DNA of 64,000 nucleotides, taken from positions 3,970,501-4,034,500 of the forward strand of contig NC_065571.1 of assembly GCF_937616625.2 (NCBI RefSeq), read 5' to 3'. Positions 22,675 to 32,183 of the stretch are shown here, in pieces. Source of the DNA: Mercurialis annua (Eukaryota; Streptophyta; Magnoliopsida; Malpighiales; Euphorbiaceae). The notes beneath the pieces are model-generated. The model had not been told where the DNA came from. It did no database searches and worked only from the letters and a program-made list of their open reading frames with translations. Position 1 is the first letter of the stretch, and each line of letters starts with the position of its first letter. The position numbers and the translations under genes are program-made.

Positions 22675-22695
22675 TTGTCTATCCCTCCTGAGCTA
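22675..22695 (+). promoter_or_regulatory. 3' miR390 cleavage site
   Basis: The core CTATCCCTCCTGAGCT is fully complementary to miR390 across its centre and seed, with mismatches only at the two ends. Slicing opposite miR390 nucleotides 10-11 would fall between 22685 and 22686 and set the 21-nt register. Confidence 0.93.
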
Positions 22696-23265
22696 TTCGA
22701 TACTTATCTCTCTCGTCCTTTAAAACCGTCCCAATTAAACCTAATACAGTTTTTGCTGCTGTGTATATGGTTTTTTTTTTCACTGTTTTTTTTTTCCATG
22801 TAAGATTAAGCATGAGAAATTGGAAGGTATAAGTGAGAGAGAGTGGTTTGTTTTTTATTTTTAGAGTAAGAAAAAAGAAGAATTAGTGTTATATAAATGT
22901 GCAGAAATATGGAGTTGCAGTGTTGTTGTAATGGTGGGAAGTGAATAAAAAGAATAAATATTCTCTCAGATCTGATGTTTTCTGTGTAAGTGTAAGACTG
23001 ATCTCCTCGTGACTGCTCTATGAAAATCTAATTTTATATTTTTCCACTGAATTTTTGGAATTTTTCGTCACTCTTAATTTGTCTCTCATCATCACTCCAC
23101 AGACTTTTTGTTCATGAAAAAGCTGATTATTCAACAGTCAAGAATTGTCAAAACCAACAGAGATGTCAATGAAGTAGAATTAATAAGCTCAATTTTAGCA
23201 GTTGATATGCCCTAATGCTACCACTAATGATCTGGTTCATTTTTATTTACTGCGATTATTATTTA

Positions 23266-23716
23266 GGCTTAAGGTCTGAAAAACTACCGACCTTTCAAAT
23301 TTTTTTCAATAGCACCCTCACCTTGTATTTTTTTCAATAGCACCCTATTTTGTATTTTTGACTTTCAATAGCACCCTAAAGTAAAAAAATTAGACGATTT
23401 GATTATTATAAGGATGAAAATTTTCAAAAAAATTAAATTTAAAGGTTAAATCATACTTTTTTCTACTTGAACACTTTTAAACAAATCTTTTAACTTAAAA
23501 AAAGTTCAAATAAGTCTTCGATAAATGAGTTTAATTTGATAATTTATGGTGCTATTGAAAGTCAAAAATACAAAATAGGATAAAATTGACTGTTTTACAA
23601 GGTCGGGGTGCTATTGAAAGCCAAAAATACGAAATAGGGTGCTATTGAAGAAATTACAAGGTGAGGGTGCAATTGAAAAAAAATTGAAAGGTCGGTAGTT
23701 TTTCAGACCTTAAGCC
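23266..23716. mobile_element. Mutator-type foldback MITE, 451 bp
   Basis: The left end GGCTTAAGGTCTGAAAAACT and the right end are inverted copies over about 100 bp or more, broken only by small differences (ACCGACCTTTCAA, CAATAGCACCCT). A perfect 9-bp direct repeat TATTATTTA flanks it at 23257-23265 and 23717-23725. The interior repeats GCACCCTA/TAGGGTGC. A 9-bp duplication with long inverted ends points to the Mutator superfamily. It has no coding capacity and lies about 300 bp beyond the TAS3 poly(A) signals. Confidence 0.85.
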
Positions 23717-23792
23717 TATTATTTATTATATATATTGCACAGAAATGAGAAACGCGGAAATAAACAATATCGAAACTATATATTTTCATAAG

Positions 23793-23795
<3 letters not shown>

Positions 23796-23854
<59 letters not shown>
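23796..23854. repeat. (TA)n microsatellite
   Basis: Uninterrupted alternating AT over about 59 bp. Such tracts are usually length-variable. Confidence 0.97.
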
Positions 23855-23858
<4 letters not shown>

Positions 23859-26800
23859 GAATTTCAAAGTTCAATAAAACGTTAAAATGTAAGATTCAAT
23901 GTAAGGAGTGAAAATATTTACCGTTACCAAACTATACACTTGCAACAAAATAATTAGTCACTTTTCATTTATAATAATTTAGTAATTTAAACGGGAGGTT
24001 ATTCACTCGTTTCAGATCGATTTTTATTTACCTTTGCATATAAGCAAAAACCGCAAAGTTTTTTGATAAATTGTCACATAGTTCAATATAGTTCGATAAC
24101 CGCAATTTTTTTTTAACCCAAAATAGTTCAGATTTGAACTTCCGTTATCAGATGCAGAAGTATAATGCCCTCTTACTCCAGAAATTTTAGATTGCTTGCA
24201 GTATCATTTACGTATCAACTTTCAACTTTCAAGCATTAAGTGATTTTTCTCTGCATAACCTAATCTAAATCATGCTGTTACAGAAAAAAAAAAAAAAAAA
24301 TCTAAATCATCATCATGTGTATTAAATGATTACTGCTAACTCCCACAGTGACTGAATTAATTGATTTTGTGAATTTGATAAATAATCACATTCCCCTCAT
24401 ATCATATCACTAGAAATTTAACAGTCCTCTTTTGATTTGGGAAGGATTTGTACTTGGGACTTTAATTCAAAAAACAAATTATGCTAAAACATTTTTTATG
24501 TTCATTTGTGAAACTGTAATAGTATTTGAAATATATATTAACTAGAAATTTGAACCTTAGTCAAGATTCCAATACTATATTCTGGAGCACGTCAACATCT
24601 TATAGATCAGAAAAATCATTACTTATTAGGGTTCTAGTTTTTTTTTTTAAAAATTAAATCAAGAAAAATGATTTAGGGTTTCAGCTAAATCCATAAATTC
24701 TGCTATGAATTCCATGAAGGAAAAATGGTAGCCCTACCTGCAAATATTTTAAGTTAGATCACAGGTGTTCAAATGATGATGTTCATGAAACTAATTAATT
24801 ACATGGTGAAATTAATGATCTTAATTGAAAAGGAGTCAAATTTAGAATCTAATAGATGCAGAGCGCCAATGGACATTTCAAAGAATGACCTATTTGCTCA
24901 ATACTTTGTTAAATGCATAATTAATCAAAACAATATAATTACAAATGACAAAAAAATCTTAATTATTTGGTCTAAGATGCTTATGTACATATCATATGAA
25001 AAGAAAGTTTATTCCCTTATGCCCTACACTGTAAAATCTGCGTATCTATTAGAGATTATATTCTCTTGTTCATAATCAACTTTGTTTTTCCAAGGACTAA
25101 TTTTTTGTTTTTTGGAAAGGCTATGGTAAAAGGATTAGTGGTGATCGTTCCGTTGATTAAACTGAATTAGCCGTTTTAACCACCTTATTTTGGTTAAGTT
25201 TAGTTAAAAAATTTAATATATTTGGTTAGTCTAGTTCAGTTACGGTTCAAAAAATTTAAAATTTGATCAATCGAATTAATTCACTATCTATTTTTTTAAT
25301 TATTGTTCTTTATCATTTTAACCTGATTAGCCAGGTAATTAGGGTAATCTGATTTTGCATTTTTTAGATGTTAGTTAATTCAAATTAACTTTTATTAAGG
25401 TTTATAATTACATCAGTTCAATTAAAAAGATAAAATAATTCAATTAATTTTATTTTATTTAATTTGATCGGTTCTTACCGAACCGGCGTTTACTAGCCTC
25501 TAAACAAAATCTTCTGCACATTTTTTGTGCTAATCATTGTTATCTGGGTTAAATTTTCAGTCAAAATAATAACTTCTGAGTCAAAATAAAAAATTTAAAA
25601 CGTCAATGAGAAGAAATTTGGTCCTAATAATTGTATCCACGAAATGATTTTAAGAAATTTGGAGTACCAAAAAAGTGGGTTAGAGAGAAAGGTGAGTTTT
25701 AAGTTCTAACACAAAATGATGGTGTCTACAAGTTGGCATTGAAAAGCTAAATGCCTTTATATTAAATTGTCCATAACTTACCCATTAAAAAAATTGAATT
25801 TAATCATATTTCTTTTTTTCCACTAATTTAATCATATTTCATTTTCATATAATATTTGTTGTGTTATGCTTTATATTAGCAGCATAGGACCCTCTTTATT
25901 TTTCAAACATTCTGCTATCTTTGGGTAACATCCTAACATGGGCCTCACTCATTAGGTTTTCATTTACTTTTTGCTCAAATCATTCCTTTTATGACTACTT
26001 CAAAAGGCATGACAAATAGTAAACAAAACCCATTAAGGAAAACATAAAGTTTATTTTATATAGTTATTATTTTCTCCGTTCTAATAAAATACTCACAGAA
26101 AAATTAAAACTATTTAATTTATTAATTTTACAAATTTGAATAAATATATTCAAAATATGTTGAGTCTGACGTGTATTATTTACATAGATTTATTTGACTA
26201 ATAAAAGAGGATTTTTATAATTTTATTGGATTGGAATTTTAATATAATTTCTCCAACTTGCTAAAATAATACTATAATAAGCTGTCTAGTTTAATCTTTA
26301 AAATAATAATCTTTCAAAAAAAATGTTAAAAGGCATGCCAAATAGTAGTAAAATGATCGATATAAAAGAAAAATGGGAAAGGAAATGACGTCTGTCAATA
26401 AACTATCAATAATGCCTAGACAGTGAAACAAAATTTAATTTACAGCCATGTTATTTTTCATTTTCAGGAAAAGAAAAATGAGATAATCTTGAATTGGATA
26501 TATGTACCTGAAAAGGGATTGAGCAATGTTTTCACCACTCAGATTGCAACAACCACACTTGAAATTTGAAAACACTCTATTATTGAAATTTGTAAGAGAA
26601 AAAAGCTGCAAAATACTACAATTTTATGCTATACTCGTTACGTATAATTTATTGTTTTTATTTGAAAAGTTTTTGTTTCAAAAATGTTTAACTTTTTAAT
26701 TTTTATATTTGCCATATTTTAGTATATGTTTTTTTTTATATTTTTCAGTTTCTTTATTTATAAAAGAATTTCTTCCAGTCACAAGAAAAAAGCATAAAAA

Positions 26801-27051
26801 TCGAAACTTGACAAATATAGAGATTAAAAAGATAACTTTTAACGGGTAGAAGATTTCTGAGCAAAAAAAATAAAAATAGAGGGGCTTCGAGGTGAATTTT
26901 ACCTTAATTTTATTCATTAGACTGTTTTTAAATCAAAATAGTCTTCATTAAACATTGGCATCATACTACATAATTAATTACAAGAAATCTGATGGGTTCA
27001 TGCCACAATTTAAGACAGGTGATAAAAATTATAAATGAAACTCTTGTATAA
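23855..27051. other. AT-rich intergenic region
   Basis: No gene is supported. The 100-codon open frame at 24773-25075 has no recognisable domain and is composed mostly of AT-rich codons. The segment about 25110-25502 is a possible hAT-like element, annotated separately. Confidence 0.4.
25110..25502. mobile_element. Possible hAT-like non-autonomous element
   Basis: The left side AGGATTAGTGGTGATCGTTC and the inverted right side TTAGAGGCTAGTAAACGCCG followed by GTTCGG resemble one another and the ends at 8723-9062. Exact termini and a target duplication were not established. Confidence 0.35.
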
Positions 27052-27060
27052 TAAAAATTA

Positions 27061-27213
27061 GAGAAAATTACAAAAAAGGGCCGAAATTGGGCCCATATTT
27101 CGCGCGCTAGTTTTTGTATGAGATGAATTACAACTGTGGCTCTTTTATATCTTTTTTACCGTTTTGATTATAATTCTTTCATCACCACGTACTCTTTCTT
27201 ATTCGTACACGTG
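27061..27213. repeat. Left terminal inverted repeat of MULE
   Basis: Matches the inverted right end in blocks: the terminal 16 bp, CGCGCTAGTTTTT near 27101-27115, GAATTACA near 27124, and CATCACCACGT near 27180. The match is patchy between blocks. Confidence 0.75.
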
Positions 27214-27391
27214 TATATCTGTTTGACACATGTACCGCGCTTGATTCAGCCTGTCTGTTACCGTTTTTCTATTCTCTTTCACATGATCTCCTCTACTCTA
27301 TTTCAGTTTATTTTCTTCTCCTAATTTCTAGCCATTATCGACTTATTGCTTCTGATTTTTCTCTGTATAAAACGGCGTCATTGTAGTTAAC

Positions 27392-28320
27392 ATGGAAAAA
27401 AAAGAATTACCTGCAACGATGAAACGAAAATTAGCAAAAAAAACGAGTGATAAGGGTGAAGGCAGTGCTGCTGTGGCTGTTCCTCAAAATGTAAAACTGA
27501 AGGGAAAAATGGTGGATGCAACTATTGGGAAAAGAAGGCGTGTGATTAGCGATTCAGTCGCTGATTGGAAGGAAGATCGTAAAGCGTTTCATATTGATGA
27601 ACCAATTCATGTGATTAAGGTATTTTTTTAGATTCTGTTTGTGTTTGTTTTATCTGTATTTAAAGATTTTTAAATTTTATATTTATTTTTCTATGAATTT
27701 TATATGTTAGGGTTTTTAATTTTTATAAAATCAGTTTGTGATTGCTGTGTATATGTGTATCTTAAATGTATTTATATGTTATTGCACTTTGTTTATTACA
27801 ACGTGTATTTATAATTTTGATTTTCTATTTCAGATATGTATTTATTATGTATATTATATGTATTTTTGACATTCAGAACGTTTTTAAGTTTTGTTATATG
27901 AGCTGATGTAACAAAACAGTCAAGGACTTGACGAAACTATCGAGCTGATTTTTGAAGACAATCTACCACATCAGCAATTTAAGTAAGTATTGTACTTTAT
28001 TTTTTATTTTGTAACATTATATTTTTATATGAGCTGATGTATTTTTTTTTTCATGCAGTGATTGTGGAATTTTTGCATTCTGTTTTGCTGAATATGTTGT
28101 GCATGGAAAAGAGGACGAGCTGACAACAAACTTTGATGTGAAGAACCATCGAAGGCGTGTTTCTTTTGGTTTGTACAAATATGGGAGATGGAAGGTTGCT
28201 TTCAATGTGAAGAGTGAGTCAGAGAAATATGAAGATCAGCAGGATAAACAGAAGGCCAAACCAAAAAGATTCAAACAAAAAGCTGGAAAAAAGAAGTTTG
28301 AGGGGACAATGGCTGTTTAG
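27392..28320 (+). pseudogene. Ulp1-like cysteine protease remnant of the MULE
   Basis: Three apparent exons are 27392-27619 (basic, Lys-rich N-terminus), 27920-27982 and 28059-28320. The last two join to QQFNDCGIFAFCFAEYVVHG, the C-terminal core of Ulp1/SENP (C48) proteases with the catalytic Cys in DCG, followed by a Lys-rich tail. The upstream part of the protease domain with the catalytic His and Asp is absent, and exon 1 (phase 0) does not join exon 2 (needs two bases) in frame. I read it as an internally deleted copy of the accessory gene of this MULE type. A missed upstream exon is possible but I found none. Confidence 0.65.
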
Positions 28321-28507
28321 TATTTTCATATGTTGGATAAACAATGGTTTTTTATTTGGTTTTTTGGTTTTAATGTTTGTTTGAACAATGTTTTTTTGTT
28401 GTTTGTATTAATGAATCAATGATTTTATTCCATTGTTCCTTTTTTTGTCTTCAGAATTATGTTCTGATAATGTCTGAAACAGGTATCAAAACTTTTTATG
28501 AAATTCA

Positions 28508-28645
28508 GTTTGTATGTATCAGACATATATCATTTATGTATCAGACATGTCTCACACATGTATCAGACATGTATCCAATCTTGAAAATTATGTATAATAA
28601 TGTCTGAACAGTTGTATGTATCAGACATGTATCTTCCATCAATCA
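28508..28645. repeat. Interspersed GTATCAGACATGT motifs in the MULE
   Basis: Between the two convergent genes the motif GTATCAGACAT(G/A)T recurs at least four times with variable spacing, together with several GTATCC and ACATGT words. It lies in the shared 3' region of the two genes. Confidence 0.75.
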
Positions 28646-28900
28646 TACATGTATCCAACAAATAGTAAAACATGAAAGAAGAAAAAACAAAACTTATAAC
28701 TCAATCAAGAATTGTTCTTTGCATCTTAAAACTTTACACAGATTGTCAAGAATAAAGATAACAATAAAGTATATAAAATCAGAAAATGCATCAATTAAAA
28801 ACCATCTTTTTCAGCAGACAAGTAAAGAAATAGAATCTAACACAAGTGACAGTCACATGTATCATTACTGTTCAAACATGTATCTATGAATATGAAAATT

Positions 28901-31486
28901 TTATGCAGGTTTTGGCATGTTTTGGCAGGTCTTCTTATTGTGCCCAGCATGTCCGCACTTTCCACATTTGCCTTTTCTTTCCACATGTGATGTGAATCTT
29001 CTATTTTTTGGCCTTCCGGTTCTTGTTCTATGTTGTGGTGGTAAGACAACTTGGTCCTTGACTTCTTCTGGTATAATCCATTCTTCCCTCTCTAATGGAT
29101 ATACTGTCTCACTATATGTTGCTAACATAGCTGCTTTTGTATAGTATTTTGAACAATATTCATAAGGTTCAATCTTGTCCTTGTTTAGAACCGCTACAGC
29201 ATGCTTACAAGGAATTTCATCGGTTTCAAACTTTTTGCAAGTGCACGTCCTCTTTGTCATGTTGACTGTGTACTTTTTGCCATTCTCCATCACTGATATG
29301 ATATTTTTTGTAGACGGTTTTACCTGAGTAAAAACCAAGGAATTTTTAAGATACAATTTCTATTCGACGAGGACATATACGATACATAATTTAATATGGC
29401 AGATAATAAAATAGTGATGTATAAAATAATACCAGATCAATATTAGACTTTTACATACTTTATTTGTTTTCATTGAATTATACCAGTGAAGTATACCTGT
29501 ATTTTTTTTAGTATAGATACATGTTATATACATAGTAGATACATATATGATACACTATCTCACTGCAACAGTTACATAATTTATATAATTATGATACATT
29601 ACAAATAGTGATATGCTTTATAAAAGAAGCTTAATATTAGATTTACATACCTGTAGTTTCAGTGAATGAATGTAATTTTGGAAAAGAGCATCTTCATGGT
29701 TTGTTGTAAGTGTTGTGACTGTATTCATAGCAATATTTCTGTTTTTGTATGAGTACTCTTGTTGGAGGTCATGTAGGTGCATAAGTAATGATGTGATTGG
29801 AAGTTCTCTTGCATGTAAAATTGCTGCATTTAATGACTCGGCTAAGTTAGAGGTCATAGTTTTGTACCTTTTGCTTTTACAATGTACCCTCGACCATCTA
29901 GCGTAGCCAATATCAGTAAGAAATGGTATAATTCGATCATCTAAACTATTCAACACTTTCATGTGATAGTTAAATTCCTTCTCAGTGTATGCTTTGGCTG
30001 CCCCAAAGAAAGGTTCTTTAATATTCTTTGCATTTTTCTTGAAATGTGTCTTCAGGTTATTAAGTAGATGAAATATGCATATTCCATGTGCAGCTTCAGG
30101 ATATACCTTCTTAACAGCTGATTCTATGCTGAGATGTCTGTCTGATACAATGCATATATCTTCTCTTGTTCCAAATGCCTCCCTAATTTGATAGAAAAAA
30201 TACTCCCACGAATCATCATTTTCTGAATCTACAACTGAAAATGCTAGAGGGAATAGCTTTCCAGATGCATCTTGAGCTGTTACAACAAGAAGCATGCCAC
30301 CAAATGTTGCCTTCAAGAATGTTCCATCAACAACCATGATTGGTTTGCAATGCTGCCAACCTTCAATTGATGCCTTTAATGCTGTGAATACATACAAAAA
30401 TGAGTCGTCGTCTCTCAATTCTATGTCAATGACTGATCCAGGATTTGTAGCTGCAAGCATATATAAAAAAGTGGGCAGCGCTTTGTAAGAATCACATGGC
30501 TTTCCTCTTAACATCTCAAATGCCTTTTCTTTTGATCTCCAAGCCATCATGTAGCTGATCTTGACTCCATGTATAGTCTCCATATCATTCTTAATATCTA
30601 TTGGTGTGTATTTTGTTTTGACATTTAGATACTTCAGCTTGATGGATTCAGCAATGTGTGATGCAGATGCTTGGTTTTGATTGTTGAATCTGGTTTCTAT
30701 TGGGCATGTGTGGTCCATGTTCTGTTTGCGAATGATGAACTGTTGTGTGTCTCCATTACTTGATGCTTTTAGATACCATTGACACGTATCGTCGATACAT
30801 TTCACTAAAATCTGCTTTGGACACGATTTCACTATTTTTGACTGGTAGTGATGATTGATTGCATGAACCCGTAAGCATGCTTGAAGAGTTGCTTTGTCTT
30901 TGAAATATTGTCCAACTTTCAGTTCTTGATCTTTTTGTGGTTCTGATACCATTTCTTGATCTTTCAGCTCCCAATTTGAGTTATAGGTTGATTCTATCGT
31001 ATCCAATGCAAGAAGTTTCGTATACTGCCCTATTTCACCAAATGTATCACAGATGTATCGTGAAGGTATCTCTCTTGTATCTGACTCATTGTTTGATTCT
31101 GAAATAGCTGCTGAAAAAGCTGCTGATATAGCTGTTGAAATACTTCTTGTAGATTCTGAAAGTGTCTGTGTCTGGATGGTATCATCACATACTAATATGC
31201 AGAGAGGATACAATGTGAAATCCAATTCCTTCTTCTTGATCTCTAAATAAAATTTGAAGCTTGAATTGTCTATGATTTTGATTGGTGGATACTGAATCTT
31301 CACTTGATATTTTATCTCAATTTTATGTTTCCCCTGATCAATTTGTAGCTCTTGAGCTATTATTTGCAGTAGATCCAAATATGATGAGTCTTGTGGTATG
31401 AGAACACCAATAACCTCAAAATCATCATATTTGATTGTGTCCACCCATTTGCCTTTGTGTTGTATCATTATAGGTACTGATTCCAT
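28901..31486 (-). CDS. MULE transposase (MuDR family), intact
   Basis: Exon 1 (31486-29651) and exon 2 (29323-28901) join in phase 0 to a 752-aa protein without stops or frameshifts. An N-terminal PB1-like region and a MuDR DNA-binding (WRKY-GCM1-type zinc finger) region around residues 200-290 precede the DDE catalytic core: Asp387 in VVDGTFLKATFGG, Asp449 in VSDRHLS, and Glu550 in SNLAESLNAAI, with the conserved HGICIFHLLNN between. Exon 2 supplies a SWIM zinc finger (CTCKKFETDEIPCKHAV) and a CCHC knuckle (CGKCGHAGHNKKTC). It would cut and join the element's ends. The intron has a CAG|GTATGT donor and a CTCAG acceptor. Because all catalytic residues are present the copy may still be able to move itself, which is an inference. 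Confidence 0.92.
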
Positions 31487-31536
31487 CTATATATAAAATT
31501 GTAAAACTGGATTAATTAGTAAAAGCAGAGAATAAT

Positions 31537-31751
31537 TAACTAATACAATATGAATGTATATATACATATATGATACAGTGTAAACATCTGATTAATTAGC
31601 TATATTTGTAAAACATAAACTCTATAAACAGCTGATATTGTAGGTAGCAAAATTGACCGATTAATACATTGCTAATTAGCTATGAACAGATAGGAAAATT
31701 AATAAATAACTAATACAAGATGAATGTATATATACATATATGATACAGTGT
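31537..31751. repeat. 45-bp direct repeat upstream of MULE transposase
   Basis: Positions 31537-31581 and 31707-31751 are 45-bp direct copies starting TAACTAATACAA and containing TGTATATATACATATATGAT, with one mismatch. They lie 50-265 bp upstream of the transposase start codon, in its promoter or leader. Confidence 0.9.
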
Positions 31752-32038
31752 GATATGAATTTTTTTTGTAACCTGACCTTGTGGTTCTTCAACAATGGCG
31801 ATTAATCTTTGGGAAAGAGACGATACTGTAAGGAAATTTCGTATTATTTGTGTATTAATTTGATATATTAGATCTTTGAAAATTCCATGTGTGTTTCTGT
31901 TAGGAAAGAATCCTTCTTTCTGGTAAAGAAATAAACATAGCCAGGTGTTGAATTTTAATTGGCTTTCATTATGAATTTTATTAGGAATAAAACGCTGATC
32001 CCGTGATATATGATTCCTTGTCAGAGTTTGTTACCCAA

Positions 32039-32174
32039 GACGCGTGTCCATTTTCTGTTGGTCACGTGGTGATGTAAACTTGCATCATGAATATGTAGGA
32101 AATGTAATTCTGCTCTATAAAAAACTAGCGCGTGAAATCTAGGGGTCTTTTTAGTATATTTTTGTGATATTCTC
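32039..32174. repeat. Right terminal inverted repeat of MULE
   Basis: Inverted partner of 27061-27213; it contains AAAAACTAGCGCG and ends TGATATTCTC. A TTAAAATTA target copy follows. Confidence 0.75.
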
Positions 32175-32183
32175 TTAAAATTA

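Larger units (their letters stand above)
22165..22960 (+). ncRNA. TAS3: TAS3 trans-acting siRNA precursor (two-hit, two tandem tasiARFs)
   Basis: TAS3 RNA is bound by AGO7-miR390 at two sites, cut at the 3' site, copied by RDR6 and diced by DCL4 into 21-nt siRNAs; the tasiARFs silence AUXIN RESPONSE FACTORS 2, 3 and 4. All diagnostic parts are visible in order: the central-mismatch 5' miR390 site (22479-22499), two abutting tasiARFs (22538-22558, 22559-22579), and a well-paired 3' site (22675-22695). A TATA box lies at 22136 and two AATAAA signals at 22944 and 22953, so the transcript is roughly 0.8 kb. It has a 104-nt intron (22280-22383) with a GT...AG border inside a small reading frame. 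Transcript ends are estimates. Confidence 0.93.
27061..32174. mobile_element. Complete MULE DNA transposon with transposase and Ulp1-like remnant
   Basis: The element spans about 5.1 kb between imperfect terminal inverted repeats (left GAGAAAATTACAAAAA, right inverted GAGAATATCACAAAAA; both continue to CGCGCTAGTTTTT and CATCACCACGT). Flanking 9-bp direct repeats are TAAAAATTA (27052-27060) and TTAAAATTA (32175-32183), 8 of 9 matching. It carries a minus-strand transposase and a plus-strand Ulp1-type protease remnant in convergent orientation, the layout of Ulp1-carrying (Kaonashi-like) MULEs. Confidence 0.88.

Noticed and set aside
24773..25075. 100-codon open frame
   Set aside because: No recognisable domain; composition fits random AT-rich DNA.
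26075..26290. Stowaway-like end TTCTCCGTTCTAATAAAATA
   Set aside because: No inverted partner end or TA duplication was found.
27136..27324. 62-codon hydrophobic open frame near the left end of the MULE
   Set aside because: It overlaps the terminal inverted repeat and has no family features.
28377..28607. 76-codon open frame in the MULE spacer
   Set aside because: Produced by the GTATCAGACATGT repeats; no domain.
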